Part shown: positions 17,543-24,337 of the stretch, piece by piece
Numbering within the stretch: position 1 is the first letter of the stretch
Layout of the letters: every line of letters begins with the position of its first letter
NCBI GenBank assembly: GCA_947381905.1
Contig: CANCXL010000018.1
Coordinates: forward strand, 1 to 35,786
DNA: 35,786 nt
Source of the DNA: an uncultured Clostridiaceae bacterium
GTDB taxonomy: Bacteria; Bacillota; Clostridia; TANB77; CAG-465
Direction: 5' to 3'
The notes under the pieces: model-generated
What the model was told of the DNA's origin: nothing
Databases searched by the model: none
Seen by the model: only the letters and a program-made list of their open reading frames with translations
Made by a program: the position numbers and the translations under genes

Positions 17543-17669
17543 TGCTTAAACTTATATAATACATTATTTGTGAACAACATATTAATTTAATAAGATTTAA
17601 GCTTCGCTTTAATTTAACAATATACTAGTTAATGCTCATTAAAAATGTTAAAAAATATTAAATTTCTTC

Positions 17670-17698
17670 TTGACAAACAAGTGTTCTTTTTATATAAT
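17670..17698 (+). promoter_or_regulatory. Promoter of the yneA-like gene
   Basis: Perfect TTGACA (17670-17675), 17-bp spacer, perfect TATAAT (17693-17698). LexA-like boxes lie in the spacer and downstream. Confidence 0.85.
17674..17687 (-). promoter_or_regulatory. LexA box 1 (SOS operator)
   Basis: On the minus strand the site reads AGAACACTTGTTTG, matching the Gram-positive LexA pattern GAAC-N4-GTTY. It lies between -35 and -10, where bound repressor would block RNA polymerase. Confidence 0.65.
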
Positions 17699-17712
17699 AT
17701 AGATAGTTAAAA

Positions 17713-17724
17713 GAACAAACGTTT
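17713..17724 (+). promoter_or_regulatory. LexA box 2 (SOS operator)
   Basis: GAACAAACGTTT, a close match to the Gram-positive/Clostridia LexA pattern GAAC-N4-GTTY, placed at the expected transcription start region. Confidence 0.7.
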
Positions 17725-17740
17725 ATATGGAGGAATATAT

Positions 17741-18016
17741 ATGGAAAATATAAAGAAAATGGTTAAAAATATTGTATTAATTGTGGCTATATTACTTTTA
17801 TTTAAGGCTGCTATTAGCTATCAAATAGCAAAGACTGATTACAATACATATGATTATTTAGTAGTTGGTAATGATACTTTATGGACAATAGCAGGCAAAA
17901 TTTGCAGTGAAGACAAACATATTAGAAATGTTATAATAGATATAAAAGAAATTAATAATATGACAGACTCTACAATTTACGTAGGACAAACTATTAAGCT
18001 CCCAATTTATAACTAA
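17741..18016 (+). CDS. YneA-like LysM protein, probable SOS cell-division inhibitor
   Basis: A 91-aa protein. A single N-terminal membrane segment (residues ~9-28, NIVLIVAILLLFKAAISY) is followed by a C-terminal LysM domain (YDYLVVGNDTLWTIAGKIC ... INNMTDSTIYVGQTIKLP). This is the architecture of Bacillus YneA, which delays division during the SOS response. Two LexA-type boxes in the promoter support DNA-damage control. yneA usually lies beside lexA, but no lexA is visible here. RBS TGGAGGA (17729-17735). It sits inside the cluster of unrecognised paralogs. Function is inferred from architecture plus promoter. Confidence 0.8.
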   Translation: MENIKKMVKNIVLIVAILLLFKAAISYQIAKTDYNTYDYLVVGNDTLWTIAGKICSEDKHIRNVIIDIKEINNMTDSTIYVGQTIKLPIYN

Positions 18017-18030
18017 ATATTATTATATTC

Positions 18031-18062
18031 AAACTAGACATAGTGTCTAGTTTTATTTTTTT
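18031..18062 (+). terminator. Terminator of the yneA-like gene
   Basis: Perfect 10-bp stem AAACTAGACA / TGTCTAGTTT with a TAG loop and a long T-run. Confidence 0.9.
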
Positions 18063-18063
18063 C

Positions 18064-18092
18064 TTGCATTGTTTACATAACTGTGATATAAT
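18064..18092 (+). promoter_or_regulatory. Promoter of the 18147 gene
   Basis: TTGCAT (18064-18069), 17-bp spacer, perfect TATAAT (18087-18092). Confidence 0.75.
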
Positions 18093-18146
18093 GCTTTTGT
18101 ACATAAGAATATTTTACATCCTAGCAAATGAAAAGGAGGAATGTTA

Positions 18147-18773
18147 ATGGAAACTATTGTAACATTAAAAGAAAGTTTTGCAAAAAGGAGAATTTTGGCA
18201 GATTTTATTGTACCTGCTGAGGTTAAAATTAGTAATGGAAAAGAATTCATTATGTATTTTATGCTTGAAAAGAGAATTATTGAGGTAACTCATAAAGAAA
18301 ATGACACTAAAAAAGTGATGCTTACCAAAGAAGAAAGAATGTCTATTATTGAAGCAATACTAGATAAATACACATCTTTCTTTAAATCTATTATGAATTT
18401 TACAATATCATACTATATCGAGAATTTTCATCTTGCCGATACAACTACAGTTTGTAATGTTAATGATGATGATATTACAAGATTATCTTCAAAAGATACA
18501 ATCTTAAAGGAGTATTTAGAATCTGGATATGGAAAGAATTCAGTAAATAAACTCTTTAGAGTTCTAGATAGTGTATATTTGGCTATTAAAAAGAATAAAA
18601 AAGATATTGGACATGAAAGACTTGAAATAAAAATTGATTACGTATTAAACTTTGAGCAAAGATGGGACTTAAAATATTTTACTAAGAATATAATAAGCAT
18701 ATTAGAGCTTGGAGATATAGATGTAATTATAGACAAAAATAGATCCATTATGTTGCTTGAACCTAAGAACTAG
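18147..18773 (+). CDS. Hypothetical protein, 208 aa (tandem paralog family)
   Basis: Second full member of the local family. ATG 18147 is 7 nt past AAAAGGAGG; the in-frame ATG at 18141 abuts the RBS and is unlikely to be used. The N-terminus is beta-rich (EVKISNGKEFIMYFMLEKRIIEV), followed by the shared motif VMLTKEERMSIIEAILDKYTSFF (~residues 54-76). The C-terminal half shows LFRVLDSVYLAIKKNKKDIG, LEIKIDYVLNFEQRWDLKYFTKNIISIL. The DIG + strand + F...LK...IL pattern is the same as in the 16867 gene. Own promoter and own terminator. No function can be assigned from sequence. Confidence 0.8.
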   Translation: METIVTLKESFAKRRILADFIVPAEVKISNGKEFIMYFMLEKRIIEVTHKENDTKKVMLTKEERMSIIEAILDKYTSFFKSIMNFTISYYIENFHLADTTTVCNVNDDDITRLSSKDTILKEYLESGYGKNSVNKLFRVLDSVYLAIKKNKKDIGHERLEIKIDYVLNFEQRWDLKYFTKNIISILELGDIDVIIDKNRSIMLLEPKN

Positions 18774-18798
18774 ATAAAAATCTAGTTCTTTATTTTTT
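18765..18798 (+). terminator. Terminator overlapping the stop of the 18147 gene
   Basis: Perfect 11-bp stem AAGAACTAGAT / ATCTAGTTCTT with an AAAA loop and T-rich tail. The left arm includes the stop codon. Confidence 0.9.
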
Positions 18799-18799
18799 C

Positions 18800-18828
18800 T
18801 TGACATAAACTATATAGTATGTTAAAAT
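18800..18828 (+). promoter_or_regulatory. Promoter of the 18887 gene
   Basis: Perfect TTGACA (18800-18805), 17-bp spacer, TAAAAT (18823-18828). Confidence 0.75.
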
Positions 18829-18886
18829 TAGAATGCGTTTTACATAATATAACTTTAAGAAAAATTTAATAAAGGAGGAAGTTCAT

Positions 18887-19451
18887 ATGGAAATTAATGA
18901 ACAAATCAAAAAAAGAATTGGAGTAAGTTATAATATTAACTTTAGATGGTCACAAATTCTAGTAAATAACTTTACAAGCCGGGATTTCAAATACTGAAAA
19001 AGCAATTATTGCAAATCAGATATTAGAGGAATTATTTTTACAAAGGATGAAAGTTCCTTATGAAAAGACAAATACAGACTTTAGAAACCAGACATTTGAA
19101 CATATATATAAGTTTAGATTGGTTTTTAAAGGAGATTTAGATCCAAAACTTGCATCATTTGCAACCGCTCACTCTATTTTAGCAAATTTAGTGTTAGATT
19201 ATCCTAAATTAGAAAATGAAGACACTTTAATTACTAATTTAAGAGAAAATTATAATAAGATAATACAATTTTCTAAGAATGATAAAATAGATACTTTAGA
19301 AATCGCAAATTGTGACATTATATATCAAAGACATTATAAAGAAATGTTAAAACACGTTCTTGTATCAGATAAAAATTTACCTTCAAATATTGACTTAAAT
19401 ACGTTAAGAAAAATTGGAAAAGATTGTACTTATAGTATAAGTAAAAAATAG
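18887..19451 (+). CDS. Hypothetical protein, ~187 aa, tandem paralog family, read through a +1 frameshift at CGG
   Basis: ATG 18887 has a strong RBS (AAAGGAGGA, 18871-18879) and its own promoter, but its frame stops after 36 codons at a TGA. Codon 32 is an in-frame CGG (18980-18982). Skipping the C at 18980 (AGC-C-GGG) joins 31 residues to a 156-residue frame ending at 19451. The joined protein then shows the family motif right after the junction: SGISNTEKAIIANQILEELF, matching LSTKERDDIITEILTKY of the 19467 gene. It also has the C-terminal DTLEIANCDIIYQRHYKEMLKHVL pattern. The downstream frame has no RBS of its own at any in-frame ATG near the junction. It is therefore one gene with either programmed recoding or a recent frameshift; identical events at two other genes favour recoding. 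Confidence 0.7.
18980..18983 (+). promoter_or_regulatory. Candidate +1 ribosomal frameshift site, CGGG
   Basis: Zero-frame context ACA AGC CGG GAT; after omission of C 18980 it reads ACA AGC GGG ATT. Four bases (CGGG) must yield one residue (Gly) to restore the paralog-conserved frame. Confidence 0.6.
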
Positions 19452-19466
19452 TTAGGAGGTAAGTAT

Positions 19467-20081
19467 ATGAGTATTGTAAAAATTAGTAAGTCTTCTGGTT
19501 ATATCGAATATATATCAGATAAGGTTATTTGGAATGCAGATATATATTTTAATGTACAAGAAAGATCAATACAATTATTTGGTACAACTAGGAAACTATC
19601 AACTAAAGAACGAGATGATATTATAACTGAAATATTAACAAAATATGCATTTGGAAATTATATAGATAAAGAGCCTGACATTTGGAAATGTAAACTAAAA
19701 AATAGAAACCAGGAAAAATATGAAGAACGAAAAGAAAACAGAATGTCGTATTCTATAATTGGTGAAAAAATACTAGAACATGGAATAAATGGTAAGGACA
19801 TACCACTTATAGTGTTATTAAAAAATGTTTACACAAATTTAAAAATTGAAGTAGCAGATATGAATGAGAGAAAAAAACATATGACAACATTAGAATTTAA
19901 ATTTTCTGGTACAAGGTCTGAATATAAGCTATGTTTAAAAATATTCGAGTATATACTTAAAGAAATAGAAAACGAACTTAACATATATACTGGCATGAAA
20001 TTAAATCTTAGCTTTATTAATAGTAAATATAATTTCCAAGATAAGAATGCAAAAGTGTTATTTATAATAAGAGAGGCATAA
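19467..20081 (+). CDS. Hypothetical protein, 204 aa (tandem paralog family)
   Basis: Fourth member of the local family, 16 nt after the recoded gene with RBS TAGGAGGT and no promoter between, so cotranscribed with 18887. Shared pattern: beta-rich N-terminus, RKLSTKERDDIITEILTKYAFGN (~residues 42-64), VLLKNVYTNLKIEV, TLEFKFSGTRSEYKLCLKIFEYIL. No signal peptide, membrane segment or known catalytic motif. The stop codon is within a terminator hairpin. Function unknown; the repeated tandem duplication with strong divergence suggests diversifying roles. Confidence 0.8.
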   Translation: MSIVKISKSSGYIEYISDKVIWNADIYFNVQERSIQLFGTTRKLSTKERDDIITEILTKYAFGNYIDKEPDIWKCKLKNRNQEKYEERKENRMSYSIIGEKILEHGINGKDIPLIVLLKNVYTNLKIEVADMNERKKHMTTLEFKFSGTRSEYKLCLKIFEYILKEIENELNIYTGMKLNLSFINSKYNFQDKNAKVLFIIREA

Positions 20082-20097
20082 TTTGCCTCTTTATTTT
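20072..20097 (+). terminator. Terminator (AAAGAGGC-type) after the 19467 gene
   Basis: AGAGGCA / TGCCTCT stem followed by TTATTTTTT. First of seven terminators in the window built on the same AGAGG(C)/(G)CCTCT arms. Confidence 0.85.
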
Positions 20098-20212
20098 TTC
20101 TATATTATCAAATTATACTTATTTTCCTTTGATTATATTAGAACATAAAATTAGATTACTATATTATTTTCATTATTTTTAAATTTTATGTAATAAAAAA
20201 TGATATTTTCCG

Positions 20213-20241
20213 TTGATTATTTTAAAGATTTATGAGATAAT
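20213..20241 (+). promoter_or_regulatory. Promoter of the 20270 dockerin gene
   Basis: TTGATT (20213-20218), 17-bp spacer, GATAAT (20236-20241), 28 nt from the start codon. Confidence 0.6.
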
Positions 20242-20269
20242 TTGTAATGAATAAGAAGGAGGAAGATAT

Positions 20270-21481
20270 ATGAAAAATAAAATAAAAGTAATTGCTGCAG
20301 CAGTAGGAATAGCAGCTATATCTATGCCTAATATTTATGCAGCGTCAACTATCAATTATACTTTTAACTATGGACAAGAGTATAGAATAATGCTTGACGG
20401 GGATACTTATACAGTACCAAACGAACTAACATATAGCGACAATACAACAAAGGATACAGCAAGATTTAAACAATATTTACAGACTTTAGCAAATAATGCA
20501 TCTGGGTTAATTAGTTATGAAAATAATAAATTAACATTTAATGGAGGAGTAAGTAGAGCAAATATTACTAATGAAACTATTCCACTTGTAAACTTAAATA
20601 CAGGTGTATATAAAACAACAGTAAGCACAAATGACTTAAAAAATTATTTTGAATATTATATCTTAAAAAATAAAAGACAAACTCAATATGAAGATTACAC
20701 TAAAAAATTAGAAACAGCGACAGAAGATATAGAAAAATTTGAATGTATGGTAAAAATATCAGACTTTGCACAAGATGTTGAAAGAATGTCTAAAATTGTA
20801 GCTCCAGCTACAAATACAACATTATATGGATGCGTACCATACTTACATGAATCATATGGAATAACTGATACAATTCCACAAGGAACAGAAAGTGTTGTAT
20901 CTACTATTCCAGTAAACTATTATTTAGATGCTATAATTTTAAGAGACATGAGACTTGCAAAAATAGAATATAGCATAAATTCTGGTAACTATGTTACTGT
21001 TCCAAAATTTGATGCAGATAATTATACGTATACAGTAAAATTACCACAAAATGTTCCAGATGATGCAACAATAAAAACAAAAGCATCTGGAATAATGGAA
21101 CTTACAATGAAAAATAACAATATGCCTGGATATGAAAATATGGGACTAACAATTACTAATGCAGACATAAAATTAAAAAACGGAATGGCAACTGCAAAAG
21201 TAAAAGTAACATTTGATGTATCAAAATATCCAGATAGTGCAACGTATAAAACAAATCCTGTAAGAGAATATACAATTGTATTTAATAAAAATGATTTCTT
21301 AAAAGGAGATTTAGATAGAAATGGTGTTGTAAATTCAAACGATGCAGCAATGGCATTAGATTTATACAACAATAATTCAGCAACAGACGAAGATTTACTT
21401 ATTGGAGATATGGATAACGATGGTGTTATAAACTCAAATGATGCGGCTGCTATACTTGATGTATACAATGCTGGTAACTAG
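20270..21481 (+). CDS. Secreted dockerin-domain protein, 403 aa
   Basis: An N-terminal Sec signal peptide (KNKIKVIAAAVGIAAISM..., likely cleavage after NIYAA) leads into a ~310-aa body I cannot assign; it alternates helical and beta-like stretches and contains no recognisable catalytic motif. The C-terminal ~60 residues (from ~343) are a type I-like dockerin with two calcium-binding loops (DLDRNGVVNSND and DMDNDGVINSND), each followed by an AAxxLDxYN helix. Dockerins bind cohesins to build extracellular assemblies. RBS AAGGAGGA. It forms an operon with 21519 (38-nt gap, no terminator). Its dockerin is nearly identical at DNA level to that of the minus-strand gene at 32462. Confidence 0.85.
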   Translation: MKNKIKVIAAAVGIAAISMPNIYAASTINYTFNYGQEYRIMLDGDTYTVPNELTYSDNTTKDTARFKQYLQTLANNASGLISYENNKLTFNGGVSRANITNETIPLVNLNTGVYKTTVSTNDLKNYFEYYILKNKRQTQYEDYTKKLETATEDIEKFECMVKISDFAQDVERMSKIVAPATNTTLYGCVPYLHESYGITDTIPQGTESVVSTIPVNYYLDAIILRDMRLAKIEYSINSGNYVTVPKFDADNYTYTVKLPQNVPDDATIKTKASGIMELTMKNNNMPGYENMGLTITNADIKLKNGMATAKVKVTFDVSKYPDSATYKTNPVREYTIVFNKNDFLKGDLDRNGVVNSNDAAMALDLYNNNSATDEDLLIGDMDNDGVINSNDAAAILDVYNAGN

Positions 21482-21518
21482 TATAAAGACATCATTATTA
21501 ATTTAACGGAGGATAAAT

Positions 21519-23357
21519 ATGAAAATTAACTTTAAAGCCTTAGCAGGAGTTGCAGTTATATGTGCTGGAATGATGATAAATCCATCAAGCAATATATATG
21601 CTACTGACAATTTAAGAAATTACGAATATGAGGCACCAGAAACAATAAAAGACACTGGTAAAATGATAAATTTGGTAACATACACATTTTGTAAACCATC
21701 ATCATCTATGGATTTTATAGACGAAAATGGGTACTTTAATAATATTTATATTAGTTCAAATAAAGTATATTGGTCACGATATGACAGTAATATGAACCAA
21801 ATATCTACTAAATCATGGGACTTGTTTTACAATATAAATAATGAAGATAATTCAAGTGATGAGCATAAGATACTAACATATAACTTTGGCAATGCTATAT
21901 ATTATAATGGTGAGCTATATGTAATGTATTCTAGATACACTAGTAAAGGATTAAGTGTAGAAGATTATAAAAAAGAGAATGTAATGGCAATGGTAGTATA
22001 TAATAAAGAAGGACAAATAGTTAATTCTCGTGAATATAAGACAGTAGAACTTTCTAATTCATATTCAGTAGGAGACTTAAATTATACAACTTCTGCACCA
22101 TTTTATACATCAAACTGTAGTTTAGCCGTAAATAATGGTGTAATTGCATGTTTTTATGGTAGAAACATATATATGTCACATCAAACATCTGCATTATTAT
22201 TTATCGATCCTGAATCACTACAAATTATAAGTGATCATCAAAATCAATCATTAGATAATGAATACTGGGCTAAATATTACGAGCCATATGGCCATAATAT
22301 CTCTCATTCATTAGGTCAAAGAATTATTGCAACATCAGATAATCAATTCCTTATGATGGAGTCTGGAGATGCTGGTACACGTGGAGCTACAAGAGGACTT
22401 ATGCTTACTAAATTATATGAGCAACAAGATGAGAAAACAGGTAAATATATAATTAAGAAAAGTACTAAGAAAATGGCTCATTATAGCGAAGGAAGCACAG
22501 GTACAAATGGATATAATTGTACATATTCTGTTTTAGGTAATATAATAGAGCTTGATGATGGATATATGTATATTGGAGCACTAGATAAAAATTTAAATAG
22601 AGCATATGGTAGTGGTATAGATTCTTCATGGAATGTATTTGCACAAAAATATGACAAGAATTTCTATAAAATGGACTCACAAAAAGATATGCAATTATTA
22701 AAAAATACTAGTATAAGACAAACTATAGGGCAAAGACCAACAAATGAAAATCTTGGTAGATTATATCTAAATGGAGATGAAGTAGATTATGGATTTAAAT
22801 GGCTAACTAATTTAGATAATACTAAGACTGCTATTTTAGTAAGAGCAGTAAAACTAAGAGATGATAATGTGGCTATACTTTGGGAAGAAGATAAAATGAA
22901 TAAAAATTCATATGGTGGCTACTACTTATCTTCTTCTGTTAAAGAATCTCATTATATGGTAATAGATAAAGAAGGTGAGATAATAGTAGAAGATACTATT
23001 TTAGATAATACATTAATTTCAGATGAAGAACAATATGTATATAATAATGGGAAAATATATTGGACAACAGCTCCAGGAAATAGCAATAGAATAACTGTTA
23101 ATGTATTAGATGTAGATCAAGCTATAGAAGATGCCAAAAACAAACCTATAGAACCAATTGATCCTTCAAAAATACAAAAAGGAGATTTAGACAGAAATGG
23201 TGTTGTAAATTCAAACGATGCTGCAGTTGCACTTGATATATATAATGGAAGACAACTTTTAGATGGTGATCTAGAAATTGGAGACATGAACAATGATGGC
23301 GTTATAAACTCAAATGATGCGGCAATGATTATGGATACATACAATAGTGTAAAATAA
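21519..23357 (+). CDS. Secreted dockerin-domain protein, 612 aa, beta-propeller-like body
   Basis: Signal peptide (FKALAGVAVICAGMMI..., cleavage near NIYA), then a ~500-aa Tyr/Ser/Asn-rich body. The body has repeating beta-strand stretches and aromatic turns (FMLESGDAGTRGATRGL-like, YNGELYVMYSR, GGYYLSSS), suggesting a beta-propeller, perhaps carbohydrate- or surface-binding. That fold is a guess from strand spacing. No catalytic motif is certain. The C-terminal dockerin (~553-612) has loops DLDRNGVVNSND and DMNNDGVINSND. ATG 21519 follows ACGGAGGA, cotranscribed with the preceding dockerin gene; an AAAGAGGC-type terminator follows. Confidence 0.82.
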   Translation: MKINFKALAGVAVICAGMMINPSSNIYATDNLRNYEYEAPETIKDTGKMINLVTYTFCKPSSSMDFIDENGYFNNIYISSNKVYWSRYDSNMNQISTKSWDLFYNINNEDNSSDEHKILTYNFGNAIYYNGELYVMYSRYTSKGLSVEDYKKENVMAMVVYNKEGQIVNSREYKTVELSNSYSVGDLNYTTSAPFYTSNCSLAVNNGVIACFYGRNIYMSHQTSALLFIDPESLQIISDHQNQSLDNEYWAKYYEPYGHNISHSLGQRIIATSDNQFLMMESGDAGTRGATRGLMLTKLYEQQDEKTGKYIIKKSTKKMAHYSEGSTGTNGYNCTYSVLGNIIELDDGYMYIGALDKNLNRAYGSGIDSSWNVFAQKYDKNFYKMDSQKDMQLLKNTSIRQTIGQRPTNENLGRLYLNGDEVDYGFKWLTNLDNTKTAILVRAVKLRDDNVAILWEEDKMNKNSYGGYYLSSSVKESHYMVIDKEGEIIVEDTILDNTLISDEEQYVYNNGKIYWTTAPGNSNRITVNVLDVDQAIEDAKNKPIEPIDPSKIQKGDLDRNGVVNSNDAAVALDIYNGRQLLDGDLEIGDMNNDGVINSNDAAMIMDTYNSVK

Positions 23358-23407
23358 TAAATTGCATATATTAGTTATTAAAGTAAATTATATAAAATAA
23401 AGTTAAA

Positions 23408-23436
23408 TAAAGAGGCAAATTGCCTCTTTATTTTTT
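23408..23436 (+). terminator. Terminator (AAAGAGGC-type) after 21519
   Basis: TAAAGAGGC / GCCTCTTTA stem with an AAATT loop, then six Ts. Confidence 0.9.
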
Positions 23437-23450
23437 CTTTTTAATATTTG

Positions 23451-23479
23451 TTGAATAATTTCATCTTTAATGATAAAAT
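23451..23479 (+). promoter_or_regulatory. Promoter of the 23511 gene
   Basis: TTGAAT (23451-23456), 17-bp spacer, TAAAAT (23474-23479). Confidence 0.6.
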
Positions 23480-23510
23480 TACTTTATAATCTAAATATGG
23501 AGGAAGAAAC

Positions 23511-24113
23511 ATGAAAAATATTAAGATTTTAAAAACTAGTTTTATATTATTCTTTATATTTTTAATTGTATTTACTATAAATAATGTTTATGCAGTAACT
23601 ATTAATAGTCAAAATAAAGTAGATGTAGGACAAAGAATAGATATTACATTAGATTTTGGAACAAATGTAGCAGCATATGATAGTTTAGAGGTAACATATA
23701 ATAGTATGGTGTTAAATTACATATCAGATAATCCTTTAATAGAAAAATTTTGGTATGATACATCATATGAATCAAATGGTATAAGAAAAAAGACATACAG
23801 CTTTATTGCAAAAGGAAATGGAAAAAGCACAATTAATATTAAGTTAAAAGGGGTAGTAAGCGCTAATTACAACATGGATGAGTTAGGAGACTTTAATTTA
23901 ACCAAAACAATAATTATAGGAACAGGTATTAAAAAAGGAGATTTAAATGGTGATGGAGTTATTAACTCAATTGATGCAGCACTTACACTAGACTTATATA
24001 ATAATGGTACTACAAATCCAGAAGATATAGAAGTAGCAGATATGAATAATGATGGTGTAGTAAATTCAATTGACGCAGCAATAATACTAGATATGTATAA
24101 TAATGGTGATTAA
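23511..24113 (+). CDS. Secreted cohesin-like + dockerin protein, 200 aa
   Basis: Signal peptide or anchor (KTSFILFFIFLIVFTINNVYA), then a ~105-aa all-beta domain. Its start (KVDVGQRIDITLDFGTNVAAYDSLEVTYNSMVLNYIS), later YSFIAKGNGKSTINIKLKG and regular strand spacing resemble a cohesin-type beta-sandwich, in which the pattern is xVGDxxxVxVxF...FxxxYDxxVL. The last ~58 residues are a dockerin with loops DLNGDGVINSID and DMNNDGVVNSID. A cohesin-dockerin pair in one small protein would make it an adaptor. The cohesin call is tentative and needs a profile or fold search. Own promoter; RBS TGGAGGA. Confidence 0.6.
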   Translation: MKNIKILKTSFILFFIFLIVFTINNVYAVTINSQNKVDVGQRIDITLDFGTNVAAYDSLEVTYNSMVLNYISDNPLIEKFWYDTSYESNGIRKKTYSFIAKGNGKSTINIKLKGVVSANYNMDELGDFNLTKTIIIGTGIKKGDLNGDGVINSIDAALTLDLYNNGTTNPEDIEVADMNNDGVVNSIDAAIILDMYNNGD

Positions 24114-24183
24114 GGATTAGTACTTTATAGTCATAAAAAATCATCAATAAATTTAACACATCTATTAATATATATTATTTGAA

Positions 24184-24233
24184 TAAAGAGGCAAATTAAG
24201 GTTTAGAATAGTCTTATGCCTCTTTATTTTGTG
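24184..24233 (+). terminator. Terminator (AAAGAGGC-type) after 23511
   Basis: TAAAGAGGC (24184-24192) and GCCTCTTTA (24218-24226) enclose an unusually long 25-nt loop, then TTTTG. Confidence 0.7.
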
Positions 24234-24275
24234 TTTAAGTAACATAATATTTTTGAATAACATTACATAAAATTG

Positions 24276-24304
24276 TTGCATTGTTGCAATAATTGTGATA
24301 TAAT
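24276..24304 (+). promoter_or_regulatory. Promoter of the 24338 gene
   Basis: TTGCAT (24276-24281), 17-bp spacer, perfect TATAAT (24299-24304). Confidence 0.75.
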
Positions 24305-24337
24305 TAAAATCGTCGTTTTTTTAACAAGGAGGATTTT

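Noticed and set aside
18887..19451. Treating the three frame-broken genes as ordinary pseudogenes
   Set aside because: All three have exactly one extra base, always a C forming CGG before a required Gly. They have intact promoters and terminators, and uninterrupted conserved frames on both sides. Random decay would not repeat the same signature.
21301..24113. Diversity-generating retroelement based on the repeated dockerin 3' ends
   Set aside because: No reverse transcriptase and no adenine-directed variation pattern; differences are spread as expected for diverged calcium-binding repeats.
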